Below, piece by piece: positions 1 to 10,500 of a stretch of 64,000 nucleotides of DNA (positions within the stretch are counted from its first letter, which is position 1; each line of letters opens with the position of its first letter). The stretch is taken from contig NC_063151.1 in the NCBI RefSeq assembly GCF_020921035.1, positions 30,944,934-31,008,933 of the forward strand, read 5' to 3'. A program made the translations under genes and the position numbers. Source of the DNA: Rhodamnia argentea. Lineage: Eukaryota > Streptophyta > Magnoliopsida > Myrtales > Myrtaceae. Under the pieces are notes generated by a model. The model ran no database searches. It was not told where the DNA came from and saw only the letters and a program-made list of their open reading frames with translations.

Positions 1-1416
1 ATATCTCACACTATTTGATAATTTGACTTTATTTTTATTTTTATTCCTTATGGGAAGAGCTAAAACTTCTTTTTGCGCCTTCAAAATGAACAAAAGCAAC
101 CGATCAAAATGTAAAAAGTTTAATTTGTTATAAGCATGGTCATAAGTCAAAGATTGCTTATCTTTAGATCATATCTAAATATTAACAAAAGATAGGCACA
201 AAAAGGAAAAAGGAAAAGTTGTTGCCATTTTATCTTTTACGTGGAAACAAGTTATTAAACTCGACCGCAAATTCAATCTTAAAGTAAGTGGATAAAATTA
301 TTAAAAAATAATTAAAAGTTTGAATTTGAAATTGAAGAAAGCGAAACTGGAGTTTCAACTCCTATTTCGCATTTCACGTTAAAATGCGAAAAGCTTAAAG
401 GAAAGTACAAAGTAAGTGATATTTACTACGGAAACTTGAAAACTAATTCCTGCAAAAATATCCACGAGGTCGAGGCCGATTAGATTGAAATTAAGTATTT
501 ACTTTAAAATGTGGTTTTGCTCAAACCATTTGAGAAAAAAAAAGTGGGCAAGTAATTTGAATTCATAAGACGTCAAATGGTAGTTTCTAATCTTATATAT
601 AGCTTATGTGATGCAAAAGATGGGACAATGAATTAAAATTAAAAATGCTAACTAATTACAGGCATAGGAATAAAATTCGGTTTCTTGATTAACGCGATTT
701 ATAAAAAAAAAAGAATAAATTGAAGAGGTGGATGGGATATTGATCTTGGAAATAGGATAATTACTTCGATACGAAATTACTCAATTATTCAATAATCTTT
801 AAGTTCGATCATTGACAAGGTTCAAAGAAAGGGTGGGCTATTGATAAAGAATCAATTCCAAAGCACTAACGGATAGCGGGCCTTCGCTTTTTTTTCTCTT
901 TTGAAATGCCGCTCTGCGAACAGAACGAATGAAGAGAGATCTAACCTAATATTATAAATATCCTTCACTTGTTATCTCCTCATCATCCTATTTATAATCC
1001 ACGGCTCACTTCGACGTTTTCAATTTCCCATAGAATCTCTGTATCCCACGAGCTTCACTTTATATATATAAATAATTTCCTTTTGAATCATTCATTTCAC
1101 AAAGTATATAACTAGAAAAAGTTCTTCGATCTTGCTTTTTGGTACAGTCCTGATATAACCCTACTAAAACAAAATGTAGCTAATACAACAGATAAAGCTG
1201 TAAATATATGCTTTTTTGTGGCATGAAATTTCCATGTAGTGATTACTTATTATTGATTCAGCTTCCATCATTTATAGATTATATGAATGAGAACTGTTCT
1301 CACTATTTTATAAGAAAATTTTCCCATATTTCAAGGAGAGACTAATCATCACACGCTTAGCACGATATAATTTACTATAAATAACGTAACCATGTGGAGG
1401 TCGGTTAGATTCAAAT
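1..1416. other. AT-rich intergenic DNA, no gene seen
   Basis: I see no coding region, RNA gene or structured repeat here. The sequence is strongly AT-rich with scattered A and T runs and has stops in all frames. Confidence 0.6.
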
Positions 1417-2052
1417 TAGGGGTGATCGGTTCCGGTTAGATCCGATTCTCCTCAAGGTTCTCAATTTCCAGAACTAAAGATCGGACCGACAGTCTCGGGA
1501 ACCGGATAGGACCGCACCGATCAATCCAGTCTAGTTCCAGGCGGTCCAATGATACTGATAAACTATTCAATGTCTGATGATATCCCAAAATAACATAACA
1601 AAAAATATCAATCAAGTAACTCGTGCCCGTAAGTTAGCTCGTGTTTTTCGATTGTTGTTGTGCAGCTAACGGGTGCCAATAAGTCAGCCCGGGATGGATT
1701 TATCATTGAATAAAAAATGATTGAAGCCCATAAATGCATCCCCAAGTAAGCTCAAAATATCATAGTGCCAGACCAAACATCTTATCCAGAAATAACAAAA
1801 ATAGATGCCTCAACAATGATGGAACACCAGGCGGTAGGTCTGAATTCAATAAACTTCCCATATATGAAACTAACAGCAGAAAAGTATAATGTCAATATCT
1901 CAAGTTTCCGAAAACAATGAGATAAATCTTTCGATTTGGTCCAGTCGGATATACCCGAAATCGAAAACCAAACCACTCGAATACCGATTTCAATTTTAAG
2001 AACCGGAAACCGGACCACCGGTTCGATCGGTCCGACTTGCTCACCACCCCTA
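1417..2052. mobile_element. hAT-like non-autonomous element with 8-bp target duplication
   Basis: The element begins TAGGGGTG and ends CACCCCTA, a perfect 8-bp terminal inverted repeat. It is flanked by ATTCAAAT on the left (1409-1416) and ATTCAAAC on the right (2053-2060), an 8-bp target duplication with one mismatch. An 8-bp duplication and TAGGGGTG-type ends are typical of the hAT superfamily. The subterminal parts are rich in GGTTCCGG and CCGGTTCG motifs in opposite orientations. The short ORFs inside show no transposase similarity, so it is non-autonomous. Related CCGGTTCC-rich sequence occurs at 47230-47912 and 56650-56940. Confidence 0.75.
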
Positions 2053-2259
2053 ATTCAAACTACTTTAATAATTGATCACCTAGTTGTCGATTACTCAATT
2101 GGTTATCTCGAGCGTACTTTTGCTTATGCTTTTACAAGATAACCATATTTATCCCCTTAAACACCCTTTTAACTCTAGATTAGAAGCAAAGAATCCTGCT
2201 GAGCACATTTACTTACGGTAAATAGATGTATAAAGTACACGAAAATGTACTGACAGAGA

Positions 2260-4860
2260 TGGGTTTGCCTGAGAAAATCAAATCAAAATCACGAGGAGTT
2301 AATTTTTTTACTTGTCATTCTAGACACTAGAAATCGAAAACCAATATGATTTCTAAACTTTTTTTACCTTTCACATTTAAAGCTAGTCTTTCTTGACAAA
2401 TGTCATAAGTGCGTCGCTATTGTGAATAGGTTATACATAAGGCGATATAGAATCGTAAAATCAGAACAAAAACACAGTTTCAAAGTATTGCCAGACTAGT
2501 GACCTCCCCTCTTGCCAAATCTGAATTCATTTTCCATATTTGATTGCATGGATTGTCGAAGTAATGACCAACCTCGGAGTTAAATTTTTACTTGCCTTTC
2601 TAGACACTGGAAACCCCATTTATATACTATGCATGCAGCAGAATTTCAAATTTTGTTGTCTAAAATTACTATAATGCCCTGAAATATAAAATTATGTCTT
2701 ATTTAAGTAGCTGAAAGGTAAAGGCGACTTTTGTGATCTGGCTATACGATAAGAGGTAGATGTCATTGTTTGATTCCAGACCTCACTCAAAGCATGCATT
2801 CAATCGCAATAAATTCGGGAAGTTTGCGTAAGCGGAGTGCGTGCATGAAATCTAGTCGTCTGTAAAAGGAAAATTCCGTTTAGTTCGGTAGAGTTCGGCT
2901 CGAACTGCAAGCCTTGTGATTGAGCAAAGCACTACATGAATAATTGGCCATGTTTGGTTCAACATTGGGGGCTCTAAAGTCCGTTGGCCAAATGTAAATG
3001 GTATTTGGTTCATTTTTTTGCTCACTTTAGGGAGATGCAATTGCATCTCAAATGCTTTCCAAAGTCCTTTAGCTCAAAGTCTTTGGGCTAAAGGGCTTTT
3101 GTAAAATGCAACTAATTTTTTTTCTTTTAAATTTGTCACCTTAACTTGCCGCTACCCGTCGCTGCCGCCTTTGCCCACTACCGCCGACACCCAACGACCG
3201 ATGACCGCCGCGGCCCCCCGTTGATGCTTGCCGACTGTCGTCGCTCGCCGTGGCCGCCGCCGCCCACCACCGATTGCCGCCAACCGTCGCTCGCTGCCAT
3301 CGCCGCTGCCGCCACCAACCGTCGCCTCCCACCACAGCCAACCGCCACTTTTTTTTTCAAAAAGTAAAAATACTTTACAAAGTTCATTTTTCATCAAATA
3401 ACATTTACGTCAAAATTGTTTTTCAATGTGTTTTTAAAATACACTTTACCAAACACTACTTACATTTTGGTAAAAGCCTTTATCCAAAATGTATTTGTAT
3501 TTTCTCAAAATCCCTTAGCCAAATACTGAATCAAACAGGCCGTACTAACACGGATGGGTTTGGCCCAAAAAATCAAATCAAAATCACAAGGATTTAAATT
3601 TTTACTCGTCTTTCTAGACACTAGAAACCCCATTTTTATACTATGCACGCAGCAAAATTTCAAATTTTGTTGTAAAAAATTACTGTAATGCCTTGAAAAA
3701 TAAAATTATGTCTTAATAAAGTAGTTGAAAGGCAATGACGACTTTAGTGATCCGGCTATACGATACGAGGCAGACGACACTCTTGGATTCCATACCTCAT
3801 TCAAAGCATACATTTAATCGTAATAAATTCAGAAACCTTGCATAAGCAAAGTGCGTGTATAAAATGCAGTTGTCAATAAAAGGAAAATTCCGTTTAGTTT
3901 GGTAGAGTTCGGCTCGAAGTACAAGCCTTATGATTGAGCAAAGCACTAATGGATAATTATCTCATTCCCTTTTCGCATCGGCAAACTCCGATAATACATA
4001 TGAACGAACCAATCCGATCTCTCTTCTTCTTCTTTCTTTTTACCTTCCACATTTAAATCGAGTCTTTTTTGATAAATGTCGTAAGTGTTTTCGATAAAGA
4101 ATCGTAAAATCAGAACAAAACAACAGTTTCAAAGCACTGCCAGTAACCCTCCTCTTGCCAAATCTGATTTCATTTTCCGCATCCGATTGCATGGATTGTC
4201 GAAGTAATGATCAGCGTCGGAGTTGAATTTTAACGTGCCTTTCTAGACACTAGAAACCCCGTTTCTATACTATGCATGCAGCAAATTTTCAATTTTCGTT
4301 TATCCAAAATTACTGTAATCCCTTGAAAAATAAAATGATGTCTTATTTAAATTAATAGTTGAAGGGTAAAGGCAACTTTTGTGATCCCCGCTAAACCATT
4401 TCATTCATTAACCCACTCAAAGCACGAGTTACACAAATTTAGAAACATTTTATAAGCATAGCGCGTGCGTAAATCTAATTATTTACAAAAGGAAAATTCC
4501 ATTTAGTTCGATAGATTTCGGCTCGAATTACAAGTCATATGATTGAGCAAAGCATTGCATGCGTAATTATCTCATTCCCTTTTCGTGCCGGCAAACTCCA
4601 ATGTCACATATGAACGAACCGAGCTGATCTCTATTTTTTTTTTTATCAATCTTTCACAATTTTCTTTTGGTCGAATTACCGTTCACAAATGTCATGTGTG
4701 CTTTCGATAAAGAACCGTAAAATTAGAACAAACCCATAGTTTCAAAGCATTGTCATTAACCACCCCGTCCCCCCTATTGCCAAATCTGATTTCATTTTCC
4801 ACATCGGATCGCACGGATTGTCAGAGTAAATGGCCAACCTCAAGAGTTGTTAATTACACT
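2260..4860. repeat. Degenerate tandem array upstream of the glucanase gene
   Basis: A composite unit of about 630 bp recurs. Part A starts at the anchor TTTCTAGACACTAGAAACC, seen near 2317 (truncated), 2597, 3608 and 4240. It runs through a block ending in ATTGAGCAAAGCA. Part B includes the phrases AATCGTAAAATCAGAACAAA and TTGCCAAATCTGA, seen near 2450, 4100 and 4710. The copies have diverged and lack a long ORF. A separate GGCC-ended element interrupts the first long copy. The array ends about 120 bp before the glucanase start codon, so it may supply part of that promoter. Confidence 0.7.
2945..3540. mobile_element. MITE with GGCC ends and a GC-rich core
   Basis: The left end reads GGCCATGTTTGGTTCA. 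The reverse complement of the right end reads GGCCTGTTTGATTCAG, so the ends are imperfect inverted repeats. The left and right arms also share inverted matches around CTTTAGCTCAAAG-like and CAAAATCCCTTAGCC-like phrases. The centre (about 3145-3345) is a GC-rich, CCGCC-dominated block that opens long low-complexity frames on both strands; I regard these as non-coding. The element sits inside the tandem array and separates sequences contiguous in the other copies. I could not see a clean target duplication, so the superfamily (Harbinger or hAT) is open. Confidence 0.6.
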
Positions 4861-4979
4861 TAGCTTTTTCCAACCACCGAATTAATTATAATCACTTTAA
4901 AAGGAGTTGAAGTAGCTACCTTTCTCTTCAGAAGCTACACATTACCGTCTTCCTTGAGTTGGAATCAACAAAGCTAAAG

Positions 4980-6180
4980 ATGAAGATGAAGATGAAGGGC
5001 TGCAGTCAAGGGACAGCAATGCTCATGGTGGTTGCAATTATAGAGATTTCGAGGGTTGTTCTTACAAGTAAGCCTCTTCATGCCTGAAATTTTTCCGAAC
5101 TTCATAAGAACAGGGGAAAGATTTCGTTGATCTTCTCAAATCCTTTATTTTCAAACCTTACATCGCTATTTTTTCCGAGATGGCGTGCTCTTTATGAGTA
5201 CTCAAGTTTTAAACTTTTCAGGTGCCTATGATATCGGTATCAATTATGGGTTCAATGGAGACAACCTTCCGTCTCCGGCCGCCGTCGTCGACCTCCTGAG
5301 AGCCTCGCAAATAAGTTACGTTCGGTTGTTCGAACCGAGGAAAGACGTATTGGATTCGTTCAGAGGCAAGCCCTTTGTCATCTCGCTCGGCACTCGAAAC
5401 GAGGACATCAAAAATCTAGCGTCGAGCCCGGGCGCGGCCCTCGCGTGGATCGAGTCCAACGTGTCTCCGTTCGTAAATGATGTAAACATCGGGTACATCA
5501 CGATCGGCAACGAGGTGATTCCCGGTGCAGAGGCGCTTTACATTGCTCAAGCCATAGACAACATGCTAGCGGCAATCTCCGCTGCCGGTATCACCAGGAC
5601 CATCAAGGTGTCCACGGTGGTCTCGATGAACGTGCTCGGGAGCTCGTACCCTCCGTCGAACGGTGCCTTCTCCTCCCCCACCGCGCTAGCGATGAAAGGG
5701 ATCGTGCCGTTGCTCGTGCGCCAAGGGGCACCCCTCATGCTGAACGTGTATCCATACTTCACGTACGCCTCGGACCCCCAGCATATCTCCCTCGAGTTCG
5801 CACTGTTCCAGTCGAAGGTCCCTGCCGTGAGGGACGGGAACTTAGAGTACTACAACTTGTTCGACGCGATGGTCGACGCGGTCTTCGTGGCCTTGGAGAA
5901 GATTAACGCGCCTGGCCTGAGCATCGCCATCGGGGAGACCGGGTGGCCGAGTGCCGGGAACCCGCCGCACACGACCACAGACAATGCCAGAACCTACAAC
6001 AAGAACTTCATGGACCACGTCCTGAACCGGACGGGGACGCCGAGGAGGCCGGGAATGGCCATGGAGGCTTTCTTCTTCGAGCTGTTTAACGAAGACGAAA
6101 AGGCGGGCGGGGTGGAGCAGAACTTTGGATTCTTTTATCCCAACACGCGACCTGTCTACCCGTTCTGGCCAGGATCTTAA
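4980..6180 (+). CDS. Glucan endo-1,3-beta-glucosidase (GH17), two exons
   Basis: Exons are 4980-5067 and 5222-6180, giving 348 residues. Exon 1 encodes a signal-peptide-like N terminus with a short basic start and a hydrophobic stretch. The 154-bp intron splits a Ser codon, and the mature protein then begins AYDIGINYG, the typical start of a GH17 barrel. The GNEV motif places the acid/base Glu near residue 127. The motif LSIAIGETGWPSAG, the family signature with the nucleophile, places Glu near residue 268. The C terminus ends just after NFGFFYPNTRPVYPFWP with no X8/CBM43 domain and no GPI-anchor tail. The protein is therefore predicted to be a secreted short-type glucanase that hydrolyses beta-1,3-glucan in callose or fungal walls, as PR-2 proteins do. 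A role in defence or development is inferred, not shown. The first of three in-frame ATGs was chosen as start. AATAAT at about 6229 is a possible poly(A) signal. Confidence 0.93.
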
Positions 6181-7020
6181 ATGTATTTGACGGCTTGTAA
6201 TTCTCTGTTTACTGCGTTGTTTTGTTCATGAATAATTGCTAAAGACTAAAATCACAAATTCGACCTTTGATTTCAAAGATTATTCTATGAACAACAAAGG
6301 GCAATTGGGCGATTAGGATGCTTGATTGTCGTCCGGATACTCTCCATCCATTTTCACCTCAAAAGTGGAGGGTTTTTCTTAAAGGTTAATATACGGAAAA
6401 TTCATTTGGCCAAAAGAAAATATCACGAAAAATCTCAAACTGATATATATATGATAAATTTATTTTACATTAATATTTTAATCATAAAAAATCCCTCCGA
6501 CCAAAAGAAAATTTTAAAAAATTCTAAATTGATGTACCAGTAACAAATTATCCTCCATTTATTTCGTTTAAATCGGTTCATACCATCAAAAACCTCAAAT
6601 TAGTAAATTTGTGATAAGCGGAGGATAAAAATCTTAAACTAATATATCCGTCAACCGTCACGTGTCATCCAAATCAGCAATTCCATGGTAAAATTTAAAG
6701 TTACCAAATTCTATTAGAAGTCAATGTCTTGCCAAACGAGAGCTGGCGAAAAGATAAAAACCTCTTCCTCTCACGCAATATTTCAATATTCCATTTGCAT
6801 TTTCGAAGACTATACGGATTTATTTTTCTTTTGTTGTTTTGTTATTTCGGTAATAATTCCATAAGAGTTTAATAGCTAAAATATTCCAACCGACAAGTTT
6901 GGTTGGCTCGTCCGAAAATAGTCCTCGTCAAATTGTTAATTGGTCTGACCAAAAAAATAAAAATTGTTGATTGGGATTATTATTATTATTTAGTTGAATG
7001 GGATTATTTAGACCAGAAAA
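6181..7020. other. Intergenic with a degraded MITE half (about 6383-6700)
   Basis: The phrases AAAATATCACGAAAAATC, TTGATGTACCAGTAACAAA and AGTAAATTTGTGATAAG resemble the ends of the intact element at 23591-24020. This stretch is probably an old, rearranged copy of that family. No intact termini or target duplication are visible. The rest is AT-rich spacer up to the MEKK1 leader. Confidence 0.45.
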
Positions 7021-7291
7021 GACCATACGGAACGACGAGGAGGCACCCCGGCCCGGCGTCCCAAGAGAGCGCGTGCACTACAGCGCCAGATATTGCATCC
7101 AGCCGCAGAGCAGCAACTCACAGGAGGACCCCACACACATGTTACGTGCCTCCTCTCCTCAGGTCCCTCCACGTGGCACCGCGTCCCGCTTTTCCAATCT
7201 CCATCGGCGGCTTTTACCCGTACTTTCTCTCTCCTCTTCTTCTTCTTCTTCTGAAATTCTTCAGTCTTGCACTCTTTCTGGTGGGTCAGCT

Positions 7292-7319
7292 CCCTCTCTC
7301 TCTCTCTCTCTCTCTCTCT
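7292..7319. repeat. (CT)n tract in the MEKK1 leader region
   Basis: A run of about 14 CT dinucleotides lies roughly 270 bp upstream of the MEKK1-like start codon, within a wider pyrimidine-rich stretch (7230-7580). Pyrimidine-rich tracts of this kind are common in plant core promoters and 5' leaders. Confidence 0.8.
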
Positions 7320-7540
7320 GCGCAAAAATCTTTTCCTCCTCATTTTTCTCTTCGATATTTTCCGGGAAAGAGACCGGCGAGCTCCGCACGAGCACGTCTC
7401 TCCAACTCTCTTCAACAGCGGAAATCCGAACAACCACCGAGGAGGTTTTTCGCTTTTCCTTTCTCTTTTTCTTCTGCGTTGCGTTGCCTTTGTCGGCGAG
7501 TTCTCGAAGTTTTCCCGTCTTCGCTCCAAACCCTAAGCCT

Positions 7541-7576
7541 ATGTGGTTGCCGCATGCCTCGATTCTTCTTCTCTAG
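7541..7576 (+). other. Small upstream ORF before the MEKK1 start
   Basis: An ATG at 7541 opens an 11-codon frame that ends in TAG at 7574-7576, ten bases before the main start codon at 7587. It is out of frame with the kinase. It overlaps an in-frame upstream ATG at 7554. If transcribed, it could modulate initiation. Its start context is weak (C at -3). Confidence 0.4.
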
Positions 7577-7586
7577 AGCGAAACCG

Positions 7587-10500
7587 ATGGAGCCCAGGAC
7601 GAATCGAGGCTCGAGGCCGCGGCTCGAGCGTCGCAACGCGGCGAAGCACTACGACTACGAAGCGTCCTCGTCGTCGCACTCGGCCGACGACTCGTCGTCC
7701 TCGGCTTCGGCTTCGCTCCACACGCGATCGCTGGACTTGTTTGAGCAGACGAGCTTCAGGGTCGAGGGAGGCGACGGCGAGATCGATCTGATATGCAGGA
7801 ACTTGGGGCTGTCGGGGATTGAGGACTTCGCTATCCCAGCGGCGGCATGGGAGGCGAGGAAGATCAGGTCGTCCTCTGATCTTCTGCCTCGGTCGAGGTT
7901 GAACTGGATGGAGAGTCCCAAAGAAGAAGGCCAAGAGAAGGTTGCGGTTGAAACTGAGTTTGCAGATAGGGTTTTGACTGAGTTGACTAGGATTGATTCG
8001 GCTAAGTCGAAGCAGCGCAATGAAATGGTTGAGGATTCAGGGGAAATCCTTCGTGAGAGACTTAGGGCAGATGCAATCCAGTCGAGTCAGGACAAGATTG
8101 TTGAGTTGCGTGGAATTTCCGTTGGGGTAAGAGAATGTTGTGGTATAAAGGGTGTTAGGCCACCTATGCTTAAGCCTCCACCATCTATTCGGGTTCCAAT
8201 AATTGATGATGCTTGCTCGACGTGGGACTTACTGAGGGATTTTGCCCCTGTTGGCGAAGAAGGAGCTTCTAGCGTTGCTATTAGATGGAGGGATACTGCT
8301 GATGAAGAACACGAAGATGCAGGAGAGCAGAAACAAGTAGTAAATGAAGCAATTAGGGTCGAGGTTGAGGAGGAGCAGGAAAAGGGAGTAAGGTTAGGGG
8401 AGACTGCCGTGCTATCGACATCTTGCTCATTTTCGACTTCAAATGATGAAGACTCCTCAAGTACTACTACAACTACACCGGTAATTATTTCACCAAGTGA
8501 GAGATACCGTCGAATAATCGAAAATTGGGATAAGGGTCAGCTTCTGGGACGTGGGTCATTTGGATCAGTCTACGAAGGAATAGCTGAGTAAGTGCAAAAT
8601 TCTCTTCAGGCCTCACGCTAATCATTTAGTTTTTTCAGCATAATTACATTTAATAGGTCATTAGTCAATGCAGCTCTAAGGTTGTGTTCCACATCTCCTG
8701 TATAATTCACGTCAGCTAGTGGAAATTAGGAGTTGCTTGGGCATTAAGTGAAGCACACGGCTCACCTGTCTCACCACTTTAATAATTTTGGCCAAAAACC
8801 CAGACTGAGATCATCATTCGGGACATTCGGTTTGCAAAAGGCATTAGTTGAACCATTGGTTCCATCGTGGATTATTATTGACTTTTTTTTTCTTTTGCGA
8901 TGATGAGTTGCTATTAGCAAGCAAAAGGAGTATATGGATCTAAATGTTGTTAGCTCTTATTGTGGCAGAGAAATTCACACGGTTAGATTGATGTGCTGCA
9001 GTGATAGGTGGACGTTGGTCCTTTAAGGTTCACAAAATGGCAAATTAATGAAAAAGGATGTATTTGACTGATTTCACAAATGTACGACTCTTCTGCTTAT
9101 ATGTAGGACTCCTAAACTAAGAAAGCCTTTACTTGTCGATCTTTTTCCTGGTGTCATTGAAAGTCATATACTTTACTCGCCATTATTGTTCCTGCTGTTC
9201 CTACATCTGTAGCTTTATGTTATCCTGTTTACTTAGAGAGTTCGTTCTACTGGAACTTACTTGGTTTTCTTGGTCCTCTTTGGACTCATCGAATTCTAAT
9301 CCATACACGAGGATCTTCTCATTAATGTCCTTCCTCTCTCTTGCCCTGCAGTGATGGATTCTTTATTGCTATAAAGGAAGTCTCATTGCTCGATCAAGGA
9401 GCTATGGGAAGGCAAAGTATCTTGTATTTGGAACAGGTAATTATTTCTTCTCCTTTGCCGTATCTAGAACATCAATGTAGTTGGGAGAGGCGGGAAATGT
9501 CACAACTGTAATTTGTACCGGTATTTTTGATCTCATTGAGTGCTTTCTTTTCAGGAGATTGCTCTTCTAAGTCAGTTTGAACATGAGAACATAGTCCAGT
9601 ATTATGGCACAGCAAAGGTACAAATTTCTTCCTTATTGTGTTGATGACGTGCCTTTTAGCAAGTGACTCTCCGCATTCTTACAAATCAACAAATACATGA
9701 ACAGGATGATTCCAATCTCTATATTTTCCTCGAGCTCATGACGAAAGGTTCGCTTGCAAATCTCTATCAGACATATCATCTAAAAGATTCTCAAGTTTCT
9801 GCATACACGAGACAGATCTTGAGTGGTCTAAAGTATCTTCATGATCGCAATGTGGTCCACAGGTGAGACGTGCATATGTACCCTAATTCCTGTAGTGTTA
9901 TTAGACAATCTCTATAAGCACCTTTGATGTTACTATACTCTAATTACTGTAGTGTTACTAGTGCCAGATCTTTGATTTTGGGTGCTCTTAGTGGGCCTTG
10001 TTGGTATGTTATGTCTGCATGACCAATGTGGTTCTGCTGCCTATTTGTTCTAGTAGTATTCCTATGACCTCTGCATGCTTTGTGCAAACATGGGGTTTCC
10101 TGCTCCAAGAATAACTTTTTATTTCTTATGTCTAACTCGAAGAAATTCTTTCTATAGTGTTTCTATGTTGTGTATTGCATATGTAGCTATTATTGGCTGT
10201 CTCTTTAGGTGAGAGGTCTTAGAACACTGATTTTCCTTTTGAAACTTACTTCGATCTTCATAGGCTTCTCTAGATTGTCTTTTACCATATATTGTTATTG
10301 CACTATTGCTGCCTTTATTGTTTTTGCAATTTAACTGCCTTTGGTTGGAAAAATATTTAGTGGTATTGGTGCAGCAAAACATACTTCTGCTTAGTTATTC
10401 CCTATCGGTTCATGCACTTATTTGACTTCTCTTTCCACTTTGGATTGATCTAGTGCTTTTTGTTAATTTGATGGAGTGCAGTAATGTCTCAATAGTAATG

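Noticed and set aside
3141-3397. Long overlapping frames on both strands rich in Arg, Pro, Ala and Gly
   Set aside because: They result from a CCGCC-rich low-complexity block inside a MITE; no domain, and frames are open on both strands at once.
7008-7529. 173-codon minus-strand frame opposite the MEKK1 leader
   Set aside because: Arg/Glu-rich product of the pyrimidine tract; no recognisable domain.
6903-7586. N-terminal extension of the MEKK1 frame starting MARPKIVLVKLL
   Set aside because: The upstream part runs through AT-rich spacer and the (CT)n leader, has no similarity to MEKK1, and the conserved protein begins near 7587.
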